A stretch of DNA of 64,000 nucleotides from Arbacia lixula (taxonomy: Eukaryota > Echinodermata > Echinoidea > Arbacioida > Arbaciidae). The DNA lies in contig OZ022594.1 of assembly GCA_963669155.1 (NCBI GenBank), positions 2,763,762-2,827,761 on the forward strand, read 5' to 3'. The notes under the pieces were generated by a model. That model had not been told where the DNA came from. It ran no database searches and worked only from the letters and a program-made list of their open reading frames with translations. Below, in pieces: positions 14,501-26,095 of this stretch. The position numbers and the translations under genes are program-made. The stretch's first letter is position 1; every line of letters starts with the position of its first letter.

Positions 14501-17500
14501 AGCTCAAAATTACTAAATCGTTCAATTTTTAACATAATGCAACCTTCGACTCAAAGTTATTACCACTCCTAGCAATTACCCTTGCCTAACTGCGCTATGG
14601 GCGAGGCTGTGTTTTATATTAAACTACGGAATCAAGCAAAACTTGATTATATACATGCCAACTATGGTGATGTGCTAGATTATTGCTCGATTGGGGAAAG
14701 CACACTTAATTAACTTACAATCACGCTCCCCACCCTTCGCATTGCCCTTCAAGCACGCAGCCTCAATGTCAAACGGGAATGTCGGATTTAGCGCGTCTGA
14801 AAATAGACACTCGTGCAAGATCCTCTAGTTAACAAGCCTCACAGATCTGTCCTTCTTCATCTTATTCATCACACTTCCTCGCTCACTAGAGTCTCTAGGG
14901 AATGATCTTATGAAGTACGACCCACACTTGTAGGTTGCATCCTCCACCCCCCCCCCCCCTCCCCGCACCCTCATATACATGTATGTACGTAGTAAAAAAA
15001 AGTGTTGTAAACTGCATTTCTTTTGCAAGGGTAGTTTGTTTTGATGCATACGGTTCGTAGATTTAGAGTGATTCCACAATGATATACACAATGTACTTAG
15101 TTAATCCCCTTCAATCATTCTGGCCATTGTAAACATAATTATGTGAATGGGTAGGAAAATGGAGAAGGCACAGGGGAAAGACATCCACACTCAGTCCAGA
15201 CTCCAGACTCCACAATCTAGAACATAGGCCATAGAGTAATCAAAAAACAAACGAAAGCACAGGGTGCGTCGTATATGCGTATATGCGTATATGCGTATAT
15301 GCGTATATGCGTATATGCGTATATGCGTATATGAGTATATGCGTATATGCGTATATGCGTATATGCGTATATGCGTATATGAGTATATGCGTATATGCCT
15401 ATATGCGTCGTATATGCGGTGGAGCTGCGGTGGAGCTGTAGAAGTGCAACTCTTTCTAGTTCACGCACACAGAAGATATTATACTGACGATATGTTATCT
15501 TCGCTTGACGTGTTTTGTTCCAAACACGGCTACTGCTTGCAAATCTTCTTTGTGACAATGGGCCTCAGTAGACGCGGCTGACGAGACTTTTGTTGCGTTG
15601 ACATCTAACACTATAATTCGCTTGGCTCTGGCTCTCGCTCTGGCCTTGGTACGGGGGAGGCACTAACCATGCTAACTGAAGCAGGTTTGTACAGAGCTAC
15701 ATTCATTTGCAGATCCACGGAACATTGCACATGAAGAAATGTGCATGGACTGTGCCAGAATATTTTTGCGTATTATATTACCTGCTAAGAATGGCGGGGT
15801 AATATAACTATTATGACATGTTAATATTCTCTCGGGCGTGAGGGTTGGGAGGTGTGGCCACTTTTTTCTCCTCGCTTCCGACTATTGCTCATCATTCGTC
15901 AAATGTCTTTGTTTATAGTCATAGATCCTTCAGGGAAAAAACTACTTTAAAAAATGCGAATGGAGTTTATGATAGGTAGATCATGGAGGAGTGAAATTGT
16001 GAATTGATTAAAGAATAGCTTGTTGATTGAGCGAACAACGATAGAAGGTTTGAATCAATATCATTATTAACGGAGCGGGTTACTTAATGAAGGAAGGAGG
16101 GAGTGAATGAGAACTTCAACGAAGTGAATGAGTGGTTCAACGAAGAAGTGAGTGAGAAAGATATGATTGAAGTATTGAATGAATGAACCGATGAGTGAAT
16201 GAATGCACATTTATATAACTGAATTAATGAGTGAACGATGTAAAAGTAAGGTTCTAGGAGACAACAAAGATGTTTCGATTTAATTGGCTATTCCCAGAAA
16301 TGGCGGTTGACATGGACGAGAGCAATCTTGAGCTCTATTGATAAATGTGTCTAAATCTTATTTCGACCAGGCGATATCAATTTTCAAGGACCTATATTTC
16401 CGTCAGAACCTGTGTGATATCTTTTTATTGGTTCCTTTCCCTCGACTGTTTATCTTATTATCATACTTTTCCTTGAAACCGCAAAGAGAGAAGGTGTTTC
16501 CGTTTAATAAGCAGATTATGAGAGTCATGAAACGGAGAAGCAATCGCCTTATAATCGAAAAGTACTACTTATCCAACCGTTTAGTGGAAAGGCTTTCTGG
16601 GGTAATTTCAATTGGAAAATGACTAGGCATATACCCAGTAGAAAGGATAGCGTGCAAATTAACGCACTTATCTAGACCTGTAGCCACAGTACGTCAAAGA
16701 ATATTAACCAAGCAGTTTGTTGTATCGTTCTTAGTATTCGTCAGTTAGCACTATCTTCTTACATTGTAAAACAATAAATCAAAGAAGAACGATGTGTGTC
16801 GTGCAGTTAATAAAGATAGATTTTTTTTTAGTTAGAGTTAGGGCCCCGTTCACTTGTACACAAGCTTCTCAAGGGTCCTCGCCATTATTCTATGTAAGTA
16901 CATATTTTGTATTTTCATGTTTGTTCTAATTACGGTCAAAATGAATAAATAAAATGAAATGGAAGTTGCGCCTTCTCCCTGTTGAGGGTCTACTTACTGT
17001 TCATACTCCCTGCGGATGTTGTCCGCCTGTCGAGTCATCTCGTCCCCTTCTAACTCCTCCGAATTCTCTCCTTCACCACGACTGCTCAGACCCAGACGAA
17101 GATCGGAATGTGAAGCGCTGAAAGGATTGGAAAATTACAAAGGTCGAAATTATTGACGTAGTCAAGAAAGTGATGATGACGAAGGTTTAAAAGGATGGTG
17201 TAGTTACAATGAGCTGTACAAGAAGATAATCAGGAAGAGAGATAAAATGACAAGAAAAAGGGAGAAACAGATGGCGTAGGGAGCGAATTCTACAACCAAT
17301 CTTTAGACATACACAGGTATATGAATAGGAATTTAAAGCATATTGTTTTGGCAGCAGAAAAAAATCGTGCTAACTTGGTAACATCATCAATGGATCATAT
17401 TACACAAAGTCTTTTCTTGCATTAGATGAGGAGGCTGAATTACATATGAATGCGTTTAGTTTGTAGTCTTGTGACTTTAGGGGCTGATTAATTGTTCAAA

Positions 17501-20500
17501 TGTTTATGCAACATGTACAACATATTGGCGGATCTATGCCACAAATGTTTCTTAAAAAGTCATAACGATATATCAGTAGGATAGCTATACATTTTTTTTG
17601 TACTGCGCTTGTGTATTCATGTAACCAAGGAACCAGACCACCTGTTGACCACGACTTCAGAGAGCCCCCGCAATGATTCATCATATCATTCTAACTAATC
17701 AATTGACTCACGTGTTATTCGATAAAACCCGTCTCTCCGCAACAGACTCTACGCAACAGTAATCTCCCCTCGTTTGTCCTTAACTTGAGTCGTTTGTAAT
17801 CAATGTTGTCTATTCATTCTTACATGTTTCCATTTTCTAAAACATATGACATACCTTGCCTTCAGAATATCAACATTTTAGTTTGATTTGAGTTGTATTT
17901 TTGGTGTTAATTGTTTTCAAAGTGTTTTTGTATTCAAAAGTGTCTTACGTTTTTAAACACCTAGTAAAATTTGTTCTAAATCCTTATTTTACGCCGGAAA
18001 GTTGTGTAACCATGGCAACCAAGAAGGTGGACTTGCCTTGGCACTTATATACGAAGGAGAAGACGAAGAGGAAGACGAAGAGGAAGATGAAGTGAATTTA
18101 AGGTCACCTTATGTCGTCACCGGAAGAGGGTAGAACGAGAAGCCGCTAGACGAGCGGAAGTAGTTAGTTAAGAGGTTATGTCATGGTGTCACGGCCCCAA
18201 AACTTGGCTAGAAAATGGCGATTTTGGCTCACACCAATGTACTTTACCAACTGTTGAGTACAAGAGCCGGTGCATAACAGCCGAAACAACATTGGATAAA
18301 GTTGAAAACAATTAAGTGCTTGCAAGTGCTGGACAAACAGAAAACATACTCAACTTCACTCAACTTCACTTTATTCAACTTAACAAGCAATACTCAACTT
18401 TGTAAGTTCTTCACCAGTAATAGCTCACATTTGACAACGAATAAACAAATTCTTAACTCTTACAAGTTACAAACATTTTTAATTTATGTATATTTATATG
18501 TATATATAACCGTCCTTGTAGTGGAAACAGTGTGAAACACAATGTCTATCTTTGTTCACAATGGGCATAATCCTAGAACGTGCCTTCAAGGCTGATGACG
18601 AATGCTTTTTTAAAGACGAATTATATCCTTGTATAATGTCTGAGCTTGCTTTTACTTTTCACATTACGTTCTTCTAATCGATGTTTCTACTTACATTCAT
18701 TTCAACCTATCATCAGGGTTACAATGTCCTTTAAATGCTAATTAGAATACAATGAGTGTACCGAATAGCAATTGTTAAGTCTACCCCATAGTGCAGTGGT
18801 ATAGAATACCATTCGTATATATATATAGAATATAATTCTTTTCAGTGTGTTCTGATGTTGCGCCATTCATTCGAAAGAAACTTGCATACTTGGAACGAGC
18901 AAATCTTACATACTTTTTAGCAATAAACCAATAAAGCGACATTTTGATTTGGTTAATGCGTCCCAAGGACATACCCACTTTCTCAACATAATACAACAAC
19001 CATGACAATACATATCAGTATGATGGTCAGGGTGGTTTCAAACTCTCGATCATTTTCACAATATTTTTCTGACCAGACTGGGTTACAAAGTCTGTGCATG
19101 ACTAATAACTACGAGACCTATTTATCTGTAAAAAAAAATGGCACACAGTCTCACTGGCAAGACAGAGATATTCTCTTCTACCTCTCTCGCTGGGGAGATA
19201 TGGTCGGATGCGCCAAAGATAGAAACAGGCGTCTAAGCTGATTGAGTACAGAGCTGACTGAACTTAAAGGGAAACAGCGAATTCTAGCGATTGAATTCAG
19301 GCAATAGCTCAAGAATACTACATCAAATCTTGCAAACAAGAAGATCAACCACGGGGAAATAACAGGCACTGGGAAATCAAGGCGCGCTGTAGCTTGTTGA
19401 CAAGCAACATGACTTTTGTATAAAACATATGATAAGATGAATAGAATCACGACAAGAGAGGGAAAAGTAAATATTGCAAGCCCAAACTGTCAGTCTTTAT
19501 AGAGTCACTTCATTAGCATGAGTGGACTTATCAAGCCCCTCTCAACTCAGTAGACAATAACATGTGTTATAACTGACATGGGGCTTTTATTCTTTGAGGG
19601 TTGATAAACTAGGACCTCTCGTACAATTATTTTGATTCATTGTTGCCACCGTTCGTTCATTGGGTGTTAAACGTGTGTGTATAACTTCGTGCATGATATA
19701 CAGATATAGTGCGATGTATTTATAAAGCACTGGTTCAAACAAACTTGAAATTGATTCCACAACATACAATCCCAAGTGAACGGTTCAGACCCCTGGCTCA
19801 TTGTACACACTCGAAGCAGAACTAACTCTCTTAGTACCAACTCCAAGAAAAGCGCATTGACGTATTACACATGTCATGCTCCATTGGTACTGCGAGGGTT
19901 AAAGGGAGAGATAAGAGATTTGTTGACGGATCATATGACGTGTATCAGATTATCTGATTGGGCTGCCTCCGCGACTCGCTTAACTTTCTCACGAGTCACG
20001 ACAGTGCGTTATGACTTCCATGTACTGATATACGTGATTGTGAGTTTGTATAGCGTAACTGATCAACCTTATGAAGATTGCTCACGAGAAGCAAGAAGTG
20101 TGGTCTTTAGTCGAACATTGTATTAAAATATGCGCTGACGTCATTAAACGCAGCATTAAAGATCTCGTCCTTGTTAATAATTGAAAAACAAGTCAGAAAT
20201 ATCTTCTTCATATCAATTACGTCCGACAGATACTACATCATAGTTTTACGGCCCCTTTTCTGTAGGTTTAATCTGTTCATTTCTCTGTGTAGAGCATGGG
20301 AGGCGGAACTTATGCCCCCAAAGAGGCATTCTGGGTAAGTAGACAAGGAAGTGGGGCATCCTTAAGCAGCTAATCAGTGGTAATCTTTGTCAGAAGAGAC
20401 GGTCTCTGTGAAGTAGGGGAAGGAGGGGGGGGGGGGGCATTTGTTCTCATTGCGTTCTGAGTAACCGCTGTGAGTAACCCCCCTAAGGAATAGGATCTCG

Positions 20501-21661
20501 TCCCTCATTTTGCATTAAATCAAATGCCCTCAATCGGGGCTTTATAGGGTACTATACAACAACTTCCAACATGGCCGATTCGTCGCTTTCATTTTCTGTC
20601 TCCTTTTGTTTTAAGTACTCATGGACACGAGCCAATGATTGTTAGCAAGCGAACTACTGTAACCACTCGTTCAAATAGAATCAAAGCGCTTTTAAGTTAT
20701 GCCCTATAACTAGATAAATTTGAGCTAGCCCACAATATGTGCACCATCTCTACACACTTCGGAGCATTCCTTGCCCAAAAAACCTCCCTTACCCCTCTCC
20801 ACATTAAACAACAACAACAACAACAACAACACATTTTTAACGTTTTTGATCAATTCTGAAGAAGTTTCGTTATTGCTGGCACGGGTAACTAAAACACAGC
20901 AAACACTGATGTTTCTCGTATTTCCTTGGACCAACAAAGGCTTGGCAAGTCTACATCGATGTCTTCTTTATGGACAGACGAACAAAGCTGTGTATATTCT
21001 CACCTTTGTTAACCTCTTCTAGATTACATTTAAAAGGAAAGCGTGAAGTATTGATACCTAAGCCTCGTCTTATAAAGAATTGTGATTAATCTGAATCAAT
21101 CGTAATCCCAATTTCCTTTCCTTTGAGTTACGATTAATGTCAATAGTAAGTTATGTAATGATCAATCGCAACTCTTTATAGGAACAGGGCCCTGATCGAT
21201 CTAGAGCGTATTGAAAAGAACAGAAGAGCGCTCCTGAGTAGAAGTAAGTATGTCATGTTGCGTCTAGCCAGTACGTACCAGTAAGAGCGTCGAATGATCT
21301 TAATGTCTGCTGTGGTTCGCCTTTTTCTGATGCTCTCACCGCGCCGAAACGAAGCCCCAACCGTGCGTCTCCTAAACGATTGCCTGAACGACGTCGTACG
21401 ACGAAGTGTCCAGTCGCTACGACTTCGGTTGAGACCCCGCAGCGACATCGTGCTGCGACCGCGGCGGAGTGAGCTGCGGAACCGTGCCCCGACGTCGGTC
21501 TGGCTCAGGCTTCGCATCCGACGTCGAAGTGTGTTTTCCTCTCCATTAGCCGGCGTCGTCGTACTCATTCGACGTCGGATCGACGACCGCATCTCCGCGA
21601 TCCTCGGCCCGATCCATTTTGGGAGCCGCGGTCGTGGACCACACCACCAAGAACTTGGCAT
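3800..21661 (-). CDS. Sec6/EXOC3-TNFAIP2-like protein, N-terminal four exons, 3' end off left edge
   Basis: Four minus-strand exons (21661-21279, 17117-16998, 6964-6880, 3909-3800) splice in exact phase (2, 2, 0, 2) into 232 codons. The first 127 residues are Arg/Ser-rich, with RRRMST, RRTTS and RKRRTT motifs that resemble basophilic-kinase sites. Next comes a charged stretch and then a helical segment (LSPEEMEDSLLDQIRVLIR, APGDPTLIEACLMIVQEEE). The last part resembles the region of TNFAIP2/EXOC3-like proteins where a P-x-x-L-x-x-A-L-x-V-V-x-x-E-x-E pattern precedes the Sec6 helical bundle. TNFAIP2 also starts with a basic tail, which binds membrane phosphoinositides. Exon joining is seen; the family assignment is inference from memory of the pattern. 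A membrane-tethering or exocyst-related role would follow if it is right. The remaining exons lie below position 1. Confidence 0.5.
4640..4835. repeat. Dispersed repeat family B, copy
   Basis: actctaagactagtcattgt, ccggggagctggagaaatcg and gtctcttgcaaccagacccc parallel 37,980-38,120. Confidence 0.6.
5739..5815. repeat. TTC trinucleotide repeat
   Basis: About 20 CTT/TTC units. On the plus strand it also serves as the pyrimidine tract before the putative acceptor at 5,939. Confidence 0.97.
5940..6060 (+). CDS. Putative plus-strand exon upstream of a membrane-helix exon
   Basis: Forty codons open from acceptor cctaccgag, which follows a long pyrimidine tract (the TTC repeat), to donor TCGCAG|GTGAAA. 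The translation includes IPVQETLVNGDTDILVHC. It joins in phase 0 to the membrane-helix segment at 6,388. I do not recognise the family. Nothing beyond splice sites, length and composition supports it. Confidence 0.35.
6388..6645 (+). CDS. Putative plus-strand terminal exon with one membrane-spanning helix
   Basis: This 85-codon segment is open directly after acceptor atcatccacag and ends in TAA. It contains a hydrophobic stretch of about 25 residues (WISVSILALVLGFISGLALV and following) followed by basic residues (HLKHAR), as in a stop-transfer segment of a type I membrane protein. An HNTQ site just before the helix fits the N-glycosylation pattern. It may be the end of the gene carrying the 5,940-6,060 exon. 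The protein is not recognised. Confidence 0.35.
   Translation, partial: EVLHNTQKNSKEAFNVLGWISVSILALVLGFISGLALVVIVHLKHARLSPRSLSPLSPISLQRHNYYSVGFCIQIEIRSRGIFIE
6880..6964 (-). CDS. Third coding exon (MQFQEQWRDDMLLKLHQEN)
   Basis: The exon has 85 nt with acceptor tttatgttttcag and donor ATGGAG|GTAAGC. Its first base completes the Gln codon of the previous exon. It encodes an amphipathic, Gln/Glu/Leu-rich stretch of the kind seen in helical bundles. Confidence 0.7.
8139..8550. repeat. Compound CT/GTCT microsatellite
   Basis: Imperfect tctctgtc and perfect (CT)n blocks around a short unique segment (8,250-8,300). Confidence 0.97.
12350..12488 (+). CDS. Putative plus-strand exon (KWLFEGNICQ...SSYTIKVHE)
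   Basis: Forty-six codons plus one base lie between acceptor tggataacag and a weak donor, CACGAG|GTAGCC. The composition is protein-like (FPLEIDYDHTMDHTNLSSYT) and no other strand or frame reads as well. It lies within the large intron of the minus-strand gene, beside dispersed repeats. The product is not recognised. Confidence 0.35.
12610..12740. repeat. Dispersed repeat family B, copy
   Basis: gcgagctggaagcatgggga, caaccagacccggccgtgat and attgtagtttggattgaaaa parallel 38,050-38,150 and 4,735-4,830. Confidence 0.6.
15273..15416. repeat. 8-bp GTATATGC tandem array
   Basis: About 17 units of gtatatgc, with a few variant gtatatga units. It is alternating purine-pyrimidine and opens on both strands only because of the repeat. 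Confidence 0.97.
16998..17117 (-). CDS. Second coding exon (acidic, 39 codons plus split codons)
   Basis: The exon has acceptor ccaatcctttcag and donor GAACA|GTAAGT. It encodes ASHSDLRLGLSSRGEGENSE and then an acidic and basic stretch ending DNIRREYEQ. Phase matches both neighbours exactly. Confidence 0.7.
17118..21278. other. First coding intron of the minus-strand gene
   Basis: Mostly AT-rich unique sequence. It has a short TA tract at 18,818, a poly-G at 20,427, a CAA tract at 20,809 and the putative plus-strand 42-nt exon at 20,293. I see nothing else. Confidence 0.5.
20293..20334 (+). CDS. Putative plus-strand 42-nt exon (SMGGGTYAPKEAFW)
   Basis: The flanking splice sites are close to ideal: a long pyrimidine tract ending ctctgtgtag, and donor CTGG|GTAAGT. 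The exon is 14 codons if phase 0 on both sides. It is too short for any family call. Confidence 0.4.
21279..21661 (-). CDS. First coding exon, Arg/Ser-rich N-terminus (127 codons)
   Basis: The start codon is the ATG at 21661 (MPSSWWCGPRPRLPKW), with A at -3. An open frame continues upstream without another ATG. The exon is visibly GC- and CpG-rich compared with its AT-rich flanks. It ends two bases into a codon at donor CTTACTG|GTACGT, and the base from the next exon completes a Cys. A possible acceptor, cgcccgcag, lies 5 nt upstream of the ATG, so an untranslated upstream exon is possible. Confidence 0.65.
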
Positions 21662-22685
21662 GATCGCTGCGGGCGAACCGACTTCAACGACCACGGACCA
21701 ATATCAAAACAACCACAGAATGTACCCCTCCTTATTCAGGTGACAATGTAAATAGTGTGTCTCAGACCTAATGACGTCGAAAACCTACTTAACTATTCAC
21801 ATTTTTAAAGTTTCTCCACAACTGATTGAACAATATCAAAATCAACAACCCTACAAAACTAAAAAAAAACAGTAGTTTTCACAAAATATAACTCAAAAAG
21901 TGGATGTCCATGTAGATCCCGCAGTACGTTTTAGTTCCTGGTTCGCGTTGCACTGACTAGTGAGAAGGAAGAGACGCTAACTTTATTCTCTCAGCCGTCA
22001 AGCGACTAGTCCAAATCAGACTTCCACACTGACATGATCAATTGCACACCGATGCGCGACGCTTTTCCTAAAAATCTCAATCTAGCTTTTCCACAAACAG
22101 CGACAAAAGAAAAGTTCGGTCGGTACATAACTCCAAATTGTGCCTAACGATTATGATACGCAGTACTGCGCCGCTAATGCGTTGTATTCCGAGTGTCTCC
22201 ACGCAGCTGAATTGAGCCGTCTAGTATCTAATTTGATGATTTCGTGCTAATTACTTGGAGCTGTACCCCCTATGTGATGTATCCAGCAAGCCCGAGTGAC
22301 ATGACACACTAACTGCTTCCTTAACACATGCCTTGTTGTTAGTCATAGTCTTTCATGTCACGGTAAAATATACTCAGCAACCATGCCACTAGGCTATCTG
22401 TATCAGCCTAAAGCAGGCGAGGAAAATGAGGTACAGTCACTTTTCAAGTTCTGTGCCCGTCGTTGATGATGAATACAGGCACAGCGGATAACCCCGGCCA
22501 TTTGTTTTGCCCTTGCTTGCTATGACGTAGCAAAAAAGGGGGAGTATAATTGCGTTTGCATTAGGATAATTGTGTTGTGTTGTTGAGCTGGCACTAAGTA
22601 GAAATTGAAGAGAATGGAAAGATTTAGAAAGTATGAGAAGAAAGAGATGGTGTCGGTTTCAGAAGCAGCGGGAGACAGCATGAGG

Positions 22686-22741
22686 AGGGGGGGGGGGGGG
22701 GGAGGGGGGAGGGGGGGGGGAGGGGGGGAGGGGGGGGGGAG
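22686..22741. repeat. Poly-G tract with A interruptions
   Basis: Runs of 7-18 G separated by single A. It can form G-quadruplexes on the plus strand. A shorter tract lies at 22,965-22,978. Confidence 0.95.
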
Positions 22742-23548
22742 GAAGCTGGTAACAGAAGAGTGATAGTGAGAAATCTTTGGGTGACATGCTACTGTACTAG
22801 GACTTATATTCCAGAGTTTAGTCGATACAACTATCAGGAGTTGAGAGTTCTGATAATAGACCAATGACAACGGAAACATGTCGGGGCTACCAGGAAAGAG
22901 ATAACTAACAAGGTGGTGCATGAATGACAAGGTGAAATGAGGGTTATATAGGGTGGGGGAAGAGGGGGGGGGGGGGAGGCGGTGTAGAAAGAACTTGTTG
23001 CATTAAACATAAGTAACAAGGTAGATAGAACTGCACAAAGATATTTGGACCTAGAATGCGAATGATAACATATATATATATAGAAGGAAACAGAGGAAGA
23101 AAGCATGAGGTGTATACTCGTATTATGACCACATATCGTACAAAGGTAGAAAGCAGAATATATATCCCACGTGAGGAGTGGAGACCAATTACGCTTGATT
23201 AGTTGACGTGGTTGAAATTAACTTAATTGAAAGAAATGCTTCGACTTCTTTAGACGCCCGCAAACCTCATTAACTCTTTAGAAATGAAACATTTTGATAA
23301 GTGAGCATTCTATACCACGAAAACATAAGGGAAACTGAGGGAGTTCCTATGAAGGTGCAGCGCACTTTAACGATAGGTGTTGAAATACAATATAATACAA
23401 TGGGATATAACCTATAACATGTATCATGAACACACGCGGGATTAGGGACAACAAATGGAAAGTGAAGTAGGTCTTCATCGTTATGATTGTGTCGACAAAG
23501 GAAAACACTGATTTAGAATATCCCATTTTCAATCTCCTCTGGCATCTG

Positions 23549-23600
23549 CGTGTGTGTGTGTGTATGTGCGTGTGTATGTGTGTATGTGTTTGTGTGTGTG

Positions 23601-23633
<33 letters not shown>

Positions 23634-23634
23634 A
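23549..23634. repeat. GT microsatellite
   Basis: Imperfect then perfect (GT)n. Confidence 0.97.
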
Positions 23635-24414
23635 TAACAGCTACTGACTGCGTTGACACACCTATTTTCATTATAAGGATATTCGAATTTAACTAAAGAC
23701 CACGGCACACGACTCGACTCTGCCACGATTCTGCAGTTGTAAGTGCCTAAGACTTGAAATGTGACGTCACCTTCTTGCACGGCGGCTTAAGCGATACAGC
23801 CAGTCGCAGAGTCGTAAGACTGATCGGATCGGGTTGTCTGTGGTGGCTTAAGAGACCAACTTTATCCCATTACAAAAGTGATACAGTAATGCAAACCGCG
23901 GTGTTACTGTAAGAAAGGAGGACGACTGAAAGTCCAGGGCACAACCAAATAGGATTTAATCGCCCCCTCGTTGACGATTTGGCTAACAACCCAAGCTAGA
24001 CCTACACATGGCTGGACTTCATTTAGGAAGATTTGTTCTCGTAAATGCAAGACGGCATTCACATCCTTTATCCTTGGCCCATGGATAATGGCCAAACCAA
24101 GCTGAACCCTTCCACCGCCAGACATAATACTTCTCTATGGGATTCATGTGCATTAGTGCTGGAGAAATTCACACACGGCACATCAAGAGTTAAATAATGA
24201 AATGCATATTCATGTCTACCCGATTGGAATTGGTTTATATTATGACATGCAACGGACAAGCATTGGCAAGTTTGTATTAGGAAGCGGAAAGCTAACTTTC
24301 CGTGGAATCTAGTTACATTAATTGAGTTTGGCTTTAGTATCATGGACGAACATAAAAACAATGCATTGCCATGATTATATCAGAATAACGTGAAGCAGAA
24401 ATGTTGTGACGTTA

Positions 24415-24500
24415 GGTTGCCACGACTGTGACGTGGAAGCTGCATGTCACATTTGTTGTCACAGTCACAGTCACAGTCACAGTCACAGTTGTGGCAATCG
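24415..24500. mobile_element. Small inverted-repeat element with GTCACA core array
   Basis: The ends gttgccacgactgtgac and gtcacagttgtggcaat are inverted copies with one or two mismatches. The inside right holds about five tandem gtcaca units (24,460-24,488). Confidence 0.55.
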
Positions 24501-26009
24501 AAAACTCTCATTTTCGCTGCCAGGACTACAGTACAACGTAGATTTCAAATGTTAATGTGGTGGTGAGTGTGAATGCTAACAAAGTAACTACATGTTCGCA
24601 TTTACGGTGACATGACACATAACTAGCTAAGCTTCAAGAGATAAGGCAACAATTCAACATTAACACGCTGTAATGGGTCTAAACTGAGCGAGACTTTCCG
24701 AAAAAGCGACAGGAAGAAGCCAAGGAAGGATTAAGGAGGATTTCGCGCCTGATCCTCGCAAGTGACAGCTCATTGGCTAATAGTTATCACCATAGCAACA
24801 GCCAATGAGGCAGCAGTAACACCGTACCTTTGCGTCCGTAGATGGCGCTGTTTAAATCAATCTTCCATAGCAATTCAGTATAGCTAACCAACGCTCACCG
24901 TCAACTGAACGAGCTAATCGCATATGGCGACACTCACGTACTTGGCACAAAGTGAAAACTACAACCAGTAAAACTGCAACCAAAGTTCAGGACCCTGATT
25001 ATGCTATCTCTTCACTTTGTCTCTACGAGGTAGTTGTTTCGGTTGTTGTTTTTTGCTGCCGAGATCTCTTTTTTCATCAATCACACTTCATAAATATATT
25101 CACATGTAATCAGATGATTGAAAAAGGAATTTACACCTCTCTCTCTCCTTCTCGTGTTATCCTCTCCCTCTAACTCTCTGTCTATTTCTTAAAAGTTCTT
25201 TCTCTACCTCGGTCTCACTCTCTCTATATATTGCAATCTTTGGATTAATAAAGGAAAAGGGACAATCAGCCATTTTTAGTTAGTTCTCTAGTTTTGTATA
25301 ATAAAAAAAAAACAGTATTACCGTGTGGCCTGCATCTCTCTAGACACCTATATCGAATAACTTTCTCTAATGGACTTTCACTCTCGTTGTCCATTTTTGC
25401 AAACATGAGAAACGTCTCATCAGAATCGACGTCACCTGCAATATTTGTATCCAACCCTTTGCGCGCAAGCCAATGGTGTTCAATGGGATGTTTTGTGTAC
25501 AGTATTACTTGGGGGAGGGGGGGAGGTGCACATCGCACACTGGGCATGCTGGGAGCAACTTGTTTTAACTTCGCACGTGTCACTGTATGTGCTACGGAAA
25601 CATTCCAGAGAGCAATAAGCTATATTTGGCACACAGCTGCCAAAACGAAAATTCACAAATGTGTTAGAATTTATATATTTCTGAGATCTGTCTTTCCATT
25701 CTTTATGTACTGGCTCTATTTCATCTCTCCTGGATAAACAAGGTGAAACACATTAATGTAATATTCTATTCATGCTAATTGTCTTCCCTTCTTGCATTCA
25801 TTCCTTATTTGTCACAAACGTGGCAAAAGCGGAAGGAAAGCACTGATATATCTCGCAGATACTGTTGTTTCCGGGATGTTCGGGTGATGGTTGTTCAGAA
25901 AGAATATCAGATATCAAATTACGAGATCAGGTAGCAAGTGATGATTTGAGAAAATGTCGAATAAGTCGTATATCAAATTCAAATTTGGAGAAACAATGCG
26001 TATAAAACA

Positions 26010-26017
<8 letters not shown>

Positions 26018-26092
<75 letters not shown>
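26018..26092. repeat. CT and TA microsatellite
   Basis: Poly-C, then (CT)n, then (AT)n. Confidence 0.97.

Positions 26093-26095
<3 letters not shown>

Larger units (their letters stand above)
6965..16997. other. Large intron of the minus-strand gene
   Basis: It holds the CT tract at 8.1-8.5 kb, a poly-G at 11,881, the putative plus-strand exon at 12,350, repeat families B and C, and the GTATATGC array. Sequence outside these is AT-rich without supported genes. Confidence 0.55.

Noticed and set aside
15217..15581. Two opposite 105-113 codon frames with Tyr/Arg/Ile repeats
   Set aside because: The 8-bp repeat length and composition keep frames open on both strands; the flanks do not look coding.
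25300..25440. Minus-strand exon reading GDVDSDETFLMFAKMDNESE
   Set aside because: The composition is attractive and an acceptor-like cag precedes it, but the donor is weak and the phase does not join the 21,661 exon.
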